Below are positions 55,257-63,320 of a stretch of DNA of 64,000 nt, in pieces (positions within the stretch are counted from its first letter, which is position 1; each line of letters begins with the position of its first letter). The notes beneath the pieces are model-generated. The model did not search any database. It was not told the DNA's origin and worked only from the letters and a program-made list of their open reading frames with translations. Location of the stretch: assembly GCA_017483225.1 (NCBI GenBank), contig JAFULF010000007.1:50773-114772 (forward strand). Direction: 5' to 3'. This DNA is from Alistipes sp. Lineage in GTDB: Bacteria > Bacteroidota > Bacteroidia > Bacteroidales > Rikenellaceae. A program made the position numbers and the translations under genes.

Positions 55257-55742
55257 TTATCGAATACGTTCCAGGTCGAGGAATGTGAACGGCGCATCGA
55301 AGCTCTCGCCTGAGGCGTACTCCGTGCGGGAGAGCTCTCGCCACTGCGAGTAGTCAATCTCGGGGAAGGAGGCATCGCCCTCGTATGGGCGGTGTACGAT
55401 GGTGAGATAGAGGCGGTCGGCATACTCCATCGCCTGCGTATATATCTGCGTGCCGCCGATGATAAAGACCTCCTCATCGCTCGGAAAGAGCGATATGGCC
55501 TCCTGCAAGGAGTGTACGACGGTGCACCCCTCGATTTGCAGGGCGGCATCTCGGGTGATGACGACATTTGTGCGCTTGGGCAGTGGTCGCCCTATCGAGT
55601 CGTAGGTCTTGCGACCCATCACAACGGGGTGGCCCGAGGTGGTGGTGCGGAAGCGCACCATATCCTCCCGAATATGCCAGAGCAGGGTGTTCTTGTCGCC
55701 GATAACGCCATTCTCGGCTATTGCTACGATGATGCTGACCAT
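55257..55742 (-). CDS. folA: Dihydrofolate reductase
   Basis: A 161-residue DHFR of normal length. MVSIIVAIAENGVIGDKNTLLWH carries the substrate-binding start and the Trp; the acidic catalytic residue is Glu in REDMVRFR (Asp in E. coli). GRKTYDSIGRPLPKRTNVV and FIIGGTQIYTQAM are the NADPH-binding motifs. The start was chosen at MVSII by family comparison; the frame is open far upstream into thyA without family match. It is 1 bp after thyA, so it is co-translated. It regenerates tetrahydrofolate used by ThyA. Confidence 0.95.
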   Translation of the reverse strand: MVSIIVAIAENGVIGDKNTLLWHIREDMVRFRTTTSGHPVVMGRKTYDSIGRPLPKRTNVVITRDAALQIEGCTVVHSLQEAISLFPSDEEVFIIGGTQIYTQAMEYADRLYLTIVHRPYEGDASFPEIDYSQWRELSRTEYASGESFDAPFTFLDLERIR

Positions 55743-55743
55743 A

Positions 55744-56643
55744 TTAGAATGACATTGGGGCTTTGATGGTTGGGTATGGGTCGTAATCCTCCAAGGTGAA
55801 GTCCTCGTAGCGGAAGTCGAACACCGACGTAACCTGCGGGTTGAGGCGCATACGTGGCAGCTTGCGAGGTGTGCGTGACAGCTGCTCGTGTGCCTGCTCC
55901 AAGTGGTTGAGGTAGAGATGGGTATCGCCCGTGGTGTGGACAAACTCGCCCGGCTCCAAGCCACACACCTGCGCAATCATCATCGTAAGCAGGGCGTAGG
56001 AGGCGATGTTGAACGGCACGCCGAGGAAGGTGTCGGCACTGCGCTGGTAGAGTTGGCACGAGAGGCGGCCATTGGCTACGTAGAACTGGAAGAGCACGTG
56101 GCACGGAGGCAGGGCCATCTCATCCACGTCGGCAACATTCCACGCCGAGACAATCATTCGGCGGGAGTCGGGGTTGCGGCGTATGGTATCCACGACCTGC
56201 TGTATCTGGTCGATGCTCTCGCCGTTAGGGCGGCCCCACGAGCGCCACTGATAGCCGTACACGTGGTTGAGGTCGCCAAATCGGTACCCCTCGATAGGGG
56301 AGTCGATGCTCTGCTGCGCAGCCGCAAGGAAGGTGTCCATATCTACGGGCAGAACGCCGTGGCGGGCGCACAACTCGTTGTAGTAGCGGTACGCATCGTT
56401 GTCCCAAATGTGCACGCCATTATCTACGAGGTACTTGATGTTGGTGTCGCCGTTGAGGAACCACAGCAACTCGTGGATGATACCCTTCAAGAAGACTTTC
56501 TTGGTTGTCAGCAGAGGAAAGCCCTCCGCCAAATCAAAACGCATCTGGTGGCCGAACACGCTCTTTGTGCCGGTGCCGGTGCGGTCGCTTTTGACAACGC
56601 CCTCGGTGTCGATACGGCGCAGTAAATCAAGATATTGTCGCAT
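55744..56643 (-). CDS. thyA: Thymidylate synthase
   Basis: A 299-residue ThyA making dTMP from dUMP with methylenetetrahydrofolate. The nucleophile is Cys in [21 protein letters not shown], the phosphate-binding arginines of [13 protein letters not shown] and [11 protein letters not shown] are typical. It is about 35 residues longer than E. coli ThyA through an insert in the small domain (about 90-120), as in Lactobacillus-type enzymes. It directly precedes folA, completing the folate cycle, and follows lpxH by 1 bp. Confidence 0.96.
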   Translation of the reverse strand: MRQYLDLLRRIDTEGVVKSDRTGTGTKSVFGHQMRFDLAEGFPLLTTKKVFLKGIIHELLWFLNGDTNIKYLVDNGVHIWDNDAYRYYNELCARHGVLPVDMDTFLAAAQQSIDSPIEGYRFGDLNHVYGYQWRSWGRPNGESIDQIQQVVDTIRRNPDSRRMIVSAWNVADVDEMALPPCHVLFQFYVANGRLSCQLYQRSADTFLGVPFNIASYALLTMMIAQVCGLEPGEFVHTTGDTHLYLNHLEQAHEQLSRTPRKLPRMRLNPQVTSVFDFRYEDFTLEDYDPYPTIKAPMSF

Positions 56644-56644
56644 A

Positions 56645-57367
56645 TTACTCTAATATTTTCTGTGTAATCTCTCCCTCGTCGTTCATAACGAGGCAGTTTG
56701 GCGCATAGTGCCAATCGCCCATAAAGAGCAGGTGTTGAGGCTCACGCACCTCGTGCGTGATGTGCATATGTCCGAAGATGAAGCACTCCGCCTCGCCTTG
56801 GTGCTTGCGGGCATACTCCACGAGTGGCTCCAAGAAACGGAGGTCACGCTCCTGTCCGTGTGCCTTGCGGGATGAGCCGCTCCACCAACGTCCGAAGCTG
56901 ACAAAGAGGTCGGGATGGATAAGCCACGAGGCCAGAAAGCGCAGCACCCGAGAGCGGAATATGCCGTTCATAAGGCGCAACATCGGCGCCCCCTTGATGC
57001 CGAGGTTGTCGCCGTGTGCGAGCATCAGCCGTCGGCCTGCCACCTCGAAGAGTTGAGGGCGGGTATATACCTCGATGCCGCACTCCTCGTGCAGGTAGTT
57101 GCGCACCCACATATCGTGGTTGCCCGTGAGCATAACGACACGTATGCCTCGGTCAGTCATTCGGGCCAGCTGTCCGAGTGTGCGGACAAACCCCTTTGGC
57201 ACCACCTTGCCATACTCGAACCAAAAGTCGAAGATGTCGCCCAGCAGAAACAGCGCCTCGGCATCGGACTCAATCTCGGTCAGCCACCTTACAAAGCGCT
57301 GCTCCGTGCTCCGTGCCGTGGCCGTATCGCCGGCCCCTAAGTGTATGTCGGATGCGAAGTAATACAT
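56645..57367 (-). CDS. lpxH: UDP-2,3-diacylglucosamine diphosphatase
   Basis: A 240-residue metallophosphoesterase. The metal ligands are seen in [11 protein letters not shown] (Asp and His), [22 protein letters not shown] and the late [20 protein letters not shown] and the length of about 240 point to LpxH rather than a general phosphoesterase. It cleaves UDP-diacylglucosamine to lipid X in lipid A synthesis, at the cytoplasmic face of the inner membrane. It lies between the thioredoxin-fold lipoprotein gene and thyA in a tight operon. Confidence 0.9.
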   Translation of the reverse strand: MYYFASDIHLGAGDTATARSTEQRFVRWLTEIESDAEALFLLGDIFDFWFEYGKVVPKGFVRTLGQLARMTDRGIRVVMLTGNHDMWVRNYLHEECGIEVYTRPQLFEVAGRRLMLAHGDNLGIKGAPMLRLMNGIFRSRVLRFLASWLIHPDLFVSFGRWWSGSSRKAHGQERDLRFLEPLVEYARKHQGEAECFIFGHMHITHEVREPQHLLFMGDWHYAPNCLVMNDEGEITQKILE

Positions 57368-57377
57368 CGTCTATATG

Positions 57378-58502
57378 CTATAAAATCTCCTCCAACTTCT
57401 TGGATAACTCCTCGCCATAGAGGTCCTTGCCCAGAATCTTTCCGTCACGGCCTATGAGATAGTTGGCCGGCAGCTTATGTACGTTGTAGAGCCCGAGCAT
57501 CGGCGATGCCTGACCTCGGAAGTCGCACACCGACACCCACGGCAGACGCTGTGACTGCACGGCATTTATCCACGTGGCCTTCGAGGTGTCGATGCCAACC
57601 TGATAGATGCGGAAGCCTCGGCCTTCGTACTCGTTGTAAATCTCTTTGAGGTCGGCATTCAGGGCGTTGCTGCTACCCAGCTCCGCAGACCAGAAATCGA
57701 CGAGTATCACATTGCCGTCAAGCGACGAGAGTTTGATGCTGTTGCCATACATATCGAAGGCCTCCAAGTCGGGGTAGTTGCGCTGCTCGATGGTCTTCAT
57801 CAGCGATATCTGCGCCTCCATACGTGCCACGTCGTTGCGCAGCGAGAGCAGGAATGGCGATGTCGGATAGCTCTTCGAGATGGCATCTGCAACGGTGCGG
57901 AAGTAGATGATGTCGGAGTCGGCACCCACGAGGTACTGCTCGCCCGGCAGTCGCTGGTAGAGAGCATATACGGCAGCCAGGCGGCTCTTGTTGGAGACGA
58001 TGAACGAAATCTGCTTGCGCTTAATCTCACGATATTTCGCCGTGTACTCCTGCGCTATGGTGCGACGCTCTTGCTCGTCGGCCTGCGCATAGTTGCTCAT
58101 CTTCTTGGTGAGGGCCAAGGCGCCACTCACGTAGTCGGCCGTAAATTGGCGCAACAGCTCCGACTCCTCCGAGCCGCTCACGGTGTAGTTTGCCAGAGGC
58201 GAGCCTAACGAGTTTACGGTAACCTTATCCCCCTTGCAGAGCAGCAGAGGCACACGCTCGCTGCAATATACGAGGTTATACATAGCGGGTGTTGCCGGCA
58301 CATTGTCTATTTCGAAGCGGTACGAGCCGTCGGCGGCAAGCGCAACCGAGTCTATCAGCATCTTGCCCGATGCAGAGCTCTGCTCCAAATATACGGTTTT
58401 AGGGCAGAGGCCGAGCAACTTGCCCGAAATCTCCACCTTCGAGGAGGTACAACTGCAAAGTGCAGCCACTGCAACAACTACTGAAAAAAGGGTTTTCTTC
58501 AT
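57378..58502 (-). CDS. Thioredoxin-fold lipoprotein lacking the CxxC site
   Basis: 374 residues from the chosen start. The lipoprotein signal (MKKTLFSVVVAVAALCSCTSS) has Cys in LCSC. Residues about 22-110 resemble the DUF4369 domain common in Bacteroidetes TlpA/ResA-like proteins (VEISGKLLGLCPKTVYLEQ), a helical linker follows, then a thioredoxin fold (about 240-374). The active site, normally WCGPC or similar, reads VDFWSAELGSSNALN with no cysteine, so it cannot do thiol-disulfide chemistry. An in-frame ATG 15 bp upstream is possible. It heads the lpxH-thyA-folA run with its own -7 box. Confidence 0.87.
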   Translation of the reverse strand: MKKTLFSVVVAVAALCSCTSSKVEISGKLLGLCPKTVYLEQSSASGKMLIDSVALAADGSYRFEIDNVPATPAMYNLVYCSERVPLLLCKGDKVTVNSLGSPLANYTVSGSEESELLRQFTADYVSGALALTKKMSNYAQADEQERRTIAQEYTAKYREIKRKQISFIVSNKSRLAAVYALYQRLPGEQYLVGADSDIIYFRTVADAISKSYPTSPFLLSLRNDVARMEAQISLMKTIEQRNYPDLEAFDMYGNSIKLSSLDGNVILVDFWSAELGSSNALNADLKEIYNEYEGRGFRIYQVGIDTSKATWINAVQSQRLPWVSVCDFRGQASPMLGLYNVHKLPANYLIGRDGKILGKDLYGEELSKKLEEIL

Positions 58503-58525
58503 ATGGTTCACATCCAATTATTACG

Positions 58526-58533
58526 TAAAGATA
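58526..58533 (-). promoter_or_regulatory. -7 box upstream of the thioredoxin-fold lipoprotein
   Basis: TATCTTTA on the minus strand, 23 bp before the chosen ATG and just after the DUF4290 stop; one mismatch from consensus. Confidence 0.4.
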
Positions 58534-58558
58534 GCAAAATTATATTAAAAACGCACTT

Positions 58559-59239
58559 TTATTTCTGGCTATTGTGTCGGGCGACGTTTTTGTTGCGCTT
58601 CTGCTGCTGGGAGTGGGTGCCCTTTCCCTTCTGCCCCTGACGTGCGTTGTTTTTGCCCTGACGCTGATACGGCGTATGGAAGAGTTTGTACTCCGGACGG
58701 GTATTATTTAGGACATCCTCGCTAATCTCGATGTTGTAATCGGACATTCGGCGTATATCTTTTGTGATAATCTCATTGCTCGGATGCTCCTGATTGTACT
58801 CGAAGCTCTTGTAGCGCATAAATACGGCAATCTTGTGTACCTCGCCACCAATCTGCTCCTCGCCCCCCTTCTCCGAGAGCTGCTTGATGAAGCGGGTCAC
58901 ATACTTGCCGTAGTGCTTGTATGGAATGTAGCTCTGCGGATAGTCCAGCCGCTTGGGCTTAATCATCAAGTCCTGACGAGACGGGAGTGGGTATGGGCTA
59001 TCCACATCTAACTGAAAATCAGACATTATAAAGAGGTGGTCCCAGAGCTTGTGGGTGAAGTCTGCCGTATCTCGCAGCAGCGGATTAAGGTTGCCCATTA
59101 CGGCGATTACGGCCTTTGCCTGACGGGTGCGCTCGGTGCGGTCTTCAATCTCAAACAGAGAGTCCACCATCTCCTGAATATGGCGACCATATTCAGGCAA
59201 ATAGAGTTTGCGACGTGTGTAATTATAGTTCTTTTTCAT
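58559..59239 (-). CDS. DUF4290 family protein
   Basis: A 226-residue soluble protein found almost only in Bacteroidetes; function unknown. The conserved part is residues 5-175 (LYLPEYGRHIQEMV, NLNPLLRDTADFTHKLWDHL, the IKPKRLDYPQSYIPYKHYGK block). The last 45 residues are Lys/Gln/Arg-rich and probably disordered, perhaps nucleic-acid binding. The start MKKNYNYT was chosen by family and codon context; the frame stays open 201 bp upstream, but that part is Lys/Arg-rich leader without a domain and overlaps the promoter region. Confidence 0.85.
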   Translation of the reverse strand: MKKNYNYTRRKLYLPEYGRHIQEMVDSLFEIEDRTERTRQAKAVIAVMGNLNPLLRDTADFTHKLWDHLFIMSDFQLDVDSPYPLPSRQDLMIKPKRLDYPQSYIPYKHYGKYVTRFIKQLSEKGGEEQIGGEVHKIAVFMRYKSFEYNQEHPSNEIITKDIRRMSDYNIEISEDVLNNTRPEYKLFHTPYQRQGKNNARQGQKGKGTHSQQQKRNKNVARHNSQK

Positions 59240-59398
59240 ACGTTTATAGAGATACTTTTTGTCACAAGTCAATCGCCCGTTTGGACCGGCTGACGATTTT
59301 TTCGGACTTCGGCAATACCTCTTTCGGATTGGTTTTATACACTTGTTCTCCCCTCGCTGTGCAATCTCAATCAATAGGCTTTTACGAGAGTAAAACAC

Positions 59399-59417
59399 TA
59401 ACTTTGATGCAAAAGTA
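59399..59417. promoter_or_regulatory. Overlapping divergent -7 boxes
   Basis: On the plus strand TAACTTTG (59399-59406) serves the NtrC-like gene 37 bp downstream. On the minus strand TACTTTTG (59417 down to 59410) points to DUF4290 about 170 bp away. The two cannot easily be used at once. Confidence 0.5.
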
Positions 59418-59442
59418 ACAATTTTTTTAACTTTAAGCAACT

Positions 59443-60594
59443 ATGGCAAAAGTTTTAGTTCTGGAACAATCAAAAAGTGTGCGAAACAACCTGCGGGAGC
59501 GTTTGGAATTTGAGGGCTACTCGACCGAGGTGGCCGAGAGTGCCGATAGTGCGGCGGCGATGTGTAGCCATATCCCCTTCGATGTAATCTTGGCGGATGA
59601 TGCCTCGGCGGTGCCGCAGACCGACACCCCCTTTATCGTTCTCTCCTCGGTGGCCTCCATAGAGTCGGCGGTTGAGGCGTTGCGACGGGGTGCCGCCGAC
59701 TTCCTCACCAAGCCGATAGATATGAATCGTCTGCTCGCCTCCCTGCGGCGTGTGCTGCCGGCCGAGCAGGGTGGCGACACACCCCAGCCACCGACTCGCC
59801 GCACAGCACCACGCTCCAAGCGGTCGTCACCCTCCGCCACCCCGACCATAGAGCCTATAATCGGAGCCTCCGAGGAGATTACGCACGTGCGTGAATTAAT
59901 AGACAAGGTGGCCCCGTCGGAGGCGAGGGTGCTGATTACGGGCGAGAATGGCACGGGCAAGGAGCTCGTAGCCCGCTCCCTCCACGCCAAGAGCCCCCGC
60001 TCGGAGGCCCCCTTTGTGGAGGTGAACTGCGCAGCAATACCCTCGGAGCTCATCGAGAGCGAACTCTTCGGCCACGAGCGAGGAGCCTTCACCTCCGCCG
60101 TCAAGCAGCGCAAGGGTAAGTTCGAGCAGGCGGACGGAGGCACACTCTTTATGGACGAGATTGGCGATATGTCGCTCTCGGCGCAGGCGAAGGTGCTCCG
60201 GGCGTTGCAGGAACGCAAGATTTCCAGAGTGGGCAGCGACCGTGATATTGATGTCGATGTGAGGGTCATAGCCGCCACCAACAAGAACCTTCGTGACGAG
60301 ATTGCCAAGGGCAACTTCCGTGAGGACCTCTTTCACCGCATAAGCGTCATCCTTATAAGCGTGCCGCCACTACGCTCCCGTCGGGGCGATGTCCCTATGC
60401 TTATAGACTACTTCATAGGCCGCATTTGTGAGGAGTACAACATCCCCCGCAAGCCCATTGAGGCGGAGGCGGTAGAGGCTCTCTCCAAACTCCGTTGGAG
60501 TGGCAATATTCGAGAGCTCCGCAACGTCATCGAGCGTCTTATCATATTGAGCGGGAGCAGGATAACTGTTCAGGATATTCACCTCTACTGTTAA
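59443..60594 (+). CDS. NtrC-type sigma-54 activator without C-terminal HTH
   Basis: 383 residues. The receiver (1-115) is shortened; DVILADDASA holds the expected phospho-acceptor region and FLTKPIDMN the conserved Lys. The AAA+ domain (about 140-375) has Walker A GENGTGKE, the sigma-54 contact loop GAFTSA (consensus GAFTGA), Walker B GGTLFMDEIGD, and the arginine-finger region ending RWSGNIRELRNVIERL. The Fis-type DNA-binding domain that normally follows is absent: the protein ends ITVQDIHLYC. It may act without specific DNA binding. Its stop codon lies in the first arm of the hairpin repeat that follows. Confidence 0.87.
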   Translation: MAKVLVLEQSKSVRNNLRERLEFEGYSTEVAESADSAAAMCSHIPFDVILADDASAVPQTDTPFIVLSSVASIESAVEALRRGAADFLTKPIDMNRLLASLRRVLPAEQGGDTPQPPTRRTAPRSKRSSPSATPTIEPIIGASEEITHVRELIDKVAPSEARVLITGENGTGKELVARSLHAKSPRSEAPFVEVNCAAIPSELIESELFGHERGAFTSAVKQRKGKFEQADGGTLFMDEIGDMSLSAQAKVLRALQERKISRVGSDRDIDVDVRVIAATNKNLRDEIAKGNFREDLFHRISVILISVPPLRSRRGDVPMLIDYFIGRICEEYNIPRKPIEAEAVEALSKLRWSGNIRELRNVIERLIILSGSRITVQDIHLYC

Positions 60595-60717
60595 AAATCG
60601 TTTTGGCGGGAGATTTTGGCGTCTGCCTCGTTTGTGCTGATGGTCACATACTAACGGTATGCTCCCACCAGCCCAATCTTCGAGCAGCCCCAAAATCTCC
60701 ACGCCAAAACGATTTTT
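60593..60717 (+). repeat. Conserved-apex hairpin after the NtrC-like gene
   Basis: AAAAATCGTTTTGGCG pairs with CGCCAAAACGATTTTT, GGAGATTTTGG with CCAAAATCTCC, and the apex is TCACATAC-TAACG-GTATGCTCC. The inner arms share GTCTGCCTCG with the copy after greA. It overlaps the end of the gene and probably ends its transcript. Confidence 0.9.
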
Positions 60718-60761
60718 ATTGCAGAGAGGAAGAGAGAGGCGGCATTCACTTTTGCGCAACG

Positions 60762-60895
60762 GTAAGGGGTGTTAAAGGTAATTAAAGGTGATTAAGGGGA
60801 ACGCAGGTGATTTGAGGCAAGGTCGCAAGAATCCGCAACCTCTCGGCCACCCTTAACAACCCTTAATACCCCTTAACTCCCTTAATAACCCTTAT
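60762..60895. repeat. TTAAGGG-unit inverted repeat element, copy 3
   Basis: The left arm is GTAAGGGG-TGTTAAAGG-TAATTAAAGG-TGATTAAGGGG, the centre AACGCAGGTGATTTGAGGCAAGGTCGCAAG (as in copy 1). The right arm has CCC runs at 60850, 60860, 60869, 60879 and 60889 with loops of 7, 6, 6 and 7 nt, so the minus strand fits a G-quadruplex motif. A further CCTTACCCGACCTTACC tract follows. There is no ORF. Confidence 0.87.
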
Positions 60896-60953
60896 CTTTG
60901 CGCCTAACCTTACCCGACCTTACCGTTGCGCCTATGCCTGCACCACCCCCCCC

Positions 60954-60994
60954 CAAAAAAAAATCGGTTGTCTGCAACCTGCGGACAACCGATT
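60954..60994 (-). terminator. Terminator of the 61.0-kb FKBP gene
   Basis: On the minus strand, AATCGGTTGTC / GACAACCGATT with inner GC pairs is followed by nine T. It is 18 bp after the stop. Confidence 0.88.
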
Positions 60995-61012
60995 CTTGTA
61001 TCGACTCTCTAT

Positions 61013-62089
61013 TTACTCGGCAGGGGTTGTCTCACCCTCTGCTGCCGGCTCCTCAAAACGAGTTACCTCCAAGAGCTCAACCTCAAATTCGAGAGCTGCG
61101 TTAGGGCCGATTTCGTTGCCGGCACCACGGCTGCCATAAGCGAGCGAGGATGGGATGTAGAGTACAATCTTACCACCGGGGCCGATGAGCTTCATACCCT
61201 CGGTCCAACCCTTGATAACACGGTTGAGAGGGAACTCGATAGGCTCGTTGCTCTTGATGTTGCCATCCTCGTCGAAGAGGTCAGGACGGTGCTCACGCAT
61301 CATCTGCTGCTGCTCCTTCGTGCGGTTCTCGAAGATAGAGGTGTCGAAGACCTTACCCTCGATGGTACGACCCGTGTAGTGTACCTTTACAACGTCACGG
61401 TCGTCGGTAGCCGCCTTCTCCATATCGCCGGCGTTGATAACCTTGTAGAGCAGGCCGCTCTCGGTCTTCTCTACGCCCGACTTGCGAGCCTGACGCTCCA
61501 ACCACGCTGCCGACTTCTCTGCCTCCTGTGCCGGACGAACTACGGTAAAGTAGTTTTGCAGGTAGTCACGCACGGCCACCTCGTCGAGGTTAGCCTCGCC
61601 CTGACGAGCCTGGCTGAATCCCTTGATTACCGAAGCCATTTTGAGTGGGAGCTTGCTTGCACGCAGGTTGCAGCCGATATCGTTACCGAATGCATACGAG
61701 ATGCTGTCGCACTCACCCTCGCTTGCGAACATTGGCAGAGGCTCACCGACAGCGAGTGAATCCGCTGCGAGCTCCTCGTTGTGTGCACGACGCTCACGGA
61801 GTTTGTTCACGAAGTAGTCACGCAGAAGGTCGATAGCCTCCTCCTGAGTCTGCTTCGCTGTTTCGAGAGCACCCTCGGTCATACCCTTCTCGACACGCTC
61901 GTAGTCGAAAGGAATCTCTACCATCTCTGCGCTCACGCCGTAGCCGATGTTTGCGCCGAGGCAGTAGGAGAGTGAATCAACACCGAAGAGGGTGCAACCC
62001 TTTGAAATGGTACCGCTCTGCTTGCAACCGCAGAGGGCGAAAACCGCAACGCAGGCAACTGCGGCAACGGTCATAATACTCTTTTTCAT
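61013..62089 (-). CDS. FKBP-type peptidyl-prolyl isomerase lipoprotein
   Basis: A 358-residue lipoprotein (lipobox in FALCGC). The N-terminal half (about 30-190) is the helical dimerisation domain of FkpA/Mip-type proteins, seemingly duplicated (LSYCLGANIGYGVSAEM and ISYAFGNDIGCNLRASK). The C-terminal FKBP domain (about 220-335) has VKVHYTGRTIEGKVFDTS and the active-site tail IPSSLAYGSRGAGNEIGPNAALEFEVELL, with an unusual insert of about 30 residues after FDTS (KEQQQMMREHRPDLFDEDG). It is probably an active folding helper in the periplasm. A second, degenerate FKBP lies upstream on the same strand. Confidence 0.92.
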   Translation of the reverse strand: MKKSIMTVAAVACVAVFALCGCKQSGTISKGCTLFGVDSLSYCLGANIGYGVSAEMVEIPFDYERVEKGMTEGALETAKQTQEEAIDLLRDYFVNKLRERRAHNEELAADSLAVGEPLPMFASEGECDSISYAFGNDIGCNLRASKLPLKMASVIKGFSQARQGEANLDEVAVRDYLQNYFTVVRPAQEAEKSAAWLERQARKSGVEKTESGLLYKVINAGDMEKAATDDRDVVKVHYTGRTIEGKVFDTSIFENRTKEQQQMMREHRPDLFDEDGNIKSNEPIEFPLNRVIKGWTEGMKLIGPGGKIVLYIPSSLAYGSRGAGNEIGPNAALEFEVELLEVTRFEEPAAEGETTPAE

Positions 62090-62135
62090 CTTCTTTTGTA
62101 TTAGTTATTGTGTTAATAATTTGCAATTTGCGTGG

Positions 62136-62143
62136 CAAAGGTA
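62136..62143 (-). promoter_or_regulatory. -7 box of the 61.0-kb FKBP gene
   Basis: TACCTTTG on the minus strand, 46 bp before the ATG. The -33 box is unclear. Confidence 0.45.
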
Positions 62144-62209
62144 ATAAAATAATCCGAAGATGGAATATTTTTATACAATATTTGCATATTGTATTCGGAG
62201 TAACGCCAC

Positions 62210-62890
62210 TTATCGTTTTTTATTGCGCAGCTCGATATCCAGAATGCTTATCTCGAAGTTGAGCAACTGGTCGGGAGCGATACCCTTCTCGGCATCTCCC
62301 TGCGAGCCGTAGGCCTCCTCGGATGGTATCCAGGCATCAACCTTGCCACCCTTGCCTGCTATGCGGACCAACTCACGCATACCGGAGAGCAGCTCTCGGA
62401 ATGAGGAGCGAACGGTGTCCTGCTCGGCCACAACGTCGCCCTTCTCGTTGCGAATCGTGTAGGCGAGGCGCACGGTATCACGAGAACCGAGCGACTGTAT
62501 GCTCTGGTCGCCTAACTCTAAAATCTTGTAGGTCACGCCGTTGCGAAGGCGCACGTAGGAACGCTCCTTTTTGCTCAAATCGGACATAAATTGCTCCTGA
62601 TAGGCTATCGCCTTCTCGTGTACGAAGTAGGTTTTTTGGCCCAGATAGTAGTCACGGGCATCCTCCATCGTCATCTTCGGCGTGCCGCTATATACATCCC
62701 TGATTGCGGCACATACAGCCTCGACATTCAGCGTGGAGTCCATCTTCAAGAGGTTGTGTCCCACGTTGAGTCCTACTATGTAGGAGAGGGAGTCCGCCTC
62801 GCCCGAAATCTGACGTGTACCCTTGTTGCATCCGGGTATCATCCCGAGCAGGATGGTGGCAACTACTATGTATGTGAGAGTGCGTTTCAT
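62210..62890 (-). CDS. FKBP-like lipoprotein with degenerate active site
   Basis: 226 residues: signal peptide with lipobox IPGC (MKRTLTYIVVATILLGMIPGC), a helical dimerisation-like part (LSYIVGLNVGHNLLKMD), and a C-terminal FKBP-like domain (about 120-222). The VHYTG motif is LAYTI, the FDSS segment is missing, and the Trp-containing floor is replaced by SSFRELLSGM; only the tail WIPSEEAYGSQGD and LLNFEISILDI keep the family look. So isomerase activity is doubtful. The start was chosen at the ATG giving the signal peptide; MVDM 9 bp upstream is an alternative, and longer frames add an unrelated extension. Confidence 0.85.
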   Translation of the reverse strand: MKRTLTYIVVATILLGMIPGCNKGTRQISGEADSLSYIVGLNVGHNLLKMDSTLNVEAVCAAIRDVYSGTPKMTMEDARDYYLGQKTYFVHEKAIAYQEQFMSDLSKKERSYVRLRNGVTYKILELGDQSIQSLGSRDTVRLAYTIRNEKGDVVAEQDTVRSSFRELLSGMRELVRIAGKGGKVDAWIPSEEAYGSQGDAEKGIAPDQLLNFEISILDIELRNKKR

Positions 62891-62916
62891 ATCAACCATT
62901 CTTTTATAATTTGCCA

Positions 62917-62924
62917 CAAAAATA
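62917..62924 (-). promoter_or_regulatory. -7 box of the 62.2-kb FKBP-like gene
   Basis: TATTTTTG on the minus strand, 26 bp before the ATG. Confidence 0.4.
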
Positions 62925-62998
62925 CAAAGAACTTGCGTAATAATGGCAGGATGAGGGCAAAATTTGATAAGTGGTTGGTACATATATCATTTTTGTGT

Positions 62999-63048
62999 TA
63001 CCTCACCATATTATTAATTTCGGCAGAAGGAGCCGTATATGGTGGGTA
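62999..63048. repeat. Inverted repeat near the element edge
   Basis: TACC-T-CACCATAT and ATATGGTGGGTA are inverted over 12 bp with a 25-nt spacer. The DNA from here to the integrase is markedly AT-richer than the rest and has no convincing gene. It may be an integrase or regulator binding site; the att core itself cannot be told from one end. Confidence 0.5.
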
Positions 63049-63294
63049 TTAGAGAAAGAAATGCTACCTATCCGTTGCCTTTTTATGGAAGGGAAAGTTG
63101 GTAGAAAAAGCATCTTTAATCTCTTGCACATACCCTACAACAGCCACAAAGAACGCTTGTTTTTCTATCATTGCACTGACAAAGGTAATCATTTTTTCTC
63201 GTTGGAAGAAAAATACGGGAATGAGATTCTGTGTCAAGTACTTGTTGCCTTGTTCCGCTACATTCTACATGCCGTTCATTAACTCTGTAAAATT

Positions 63295-63302
63295 TATTTT
63301 TG
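63295..63302 (+). promoter_or_regulatory. -7 box of the integrase gene
   Basis: TATTTTTG, 18 bp before the ATG. The -33 region (TTC) is poor. Confidence 0.4.
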
Positions 63303-63320
63303 CAACCAAAGGAAAGAGTT

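Noticed and set aside
60893-60900. TATCTTTG pointing right inside the 60.8-kb repeat
   Set aside because: It points into the terminator of a convergent gene, no plus-strand gene follows, and it arises from the CCCTTATC repeat unit.
62891-63320. tRNA gene as integration target
   Set aside because: No cloverleaf or T-loop sequence could be recognised here or elsewhere in the window.
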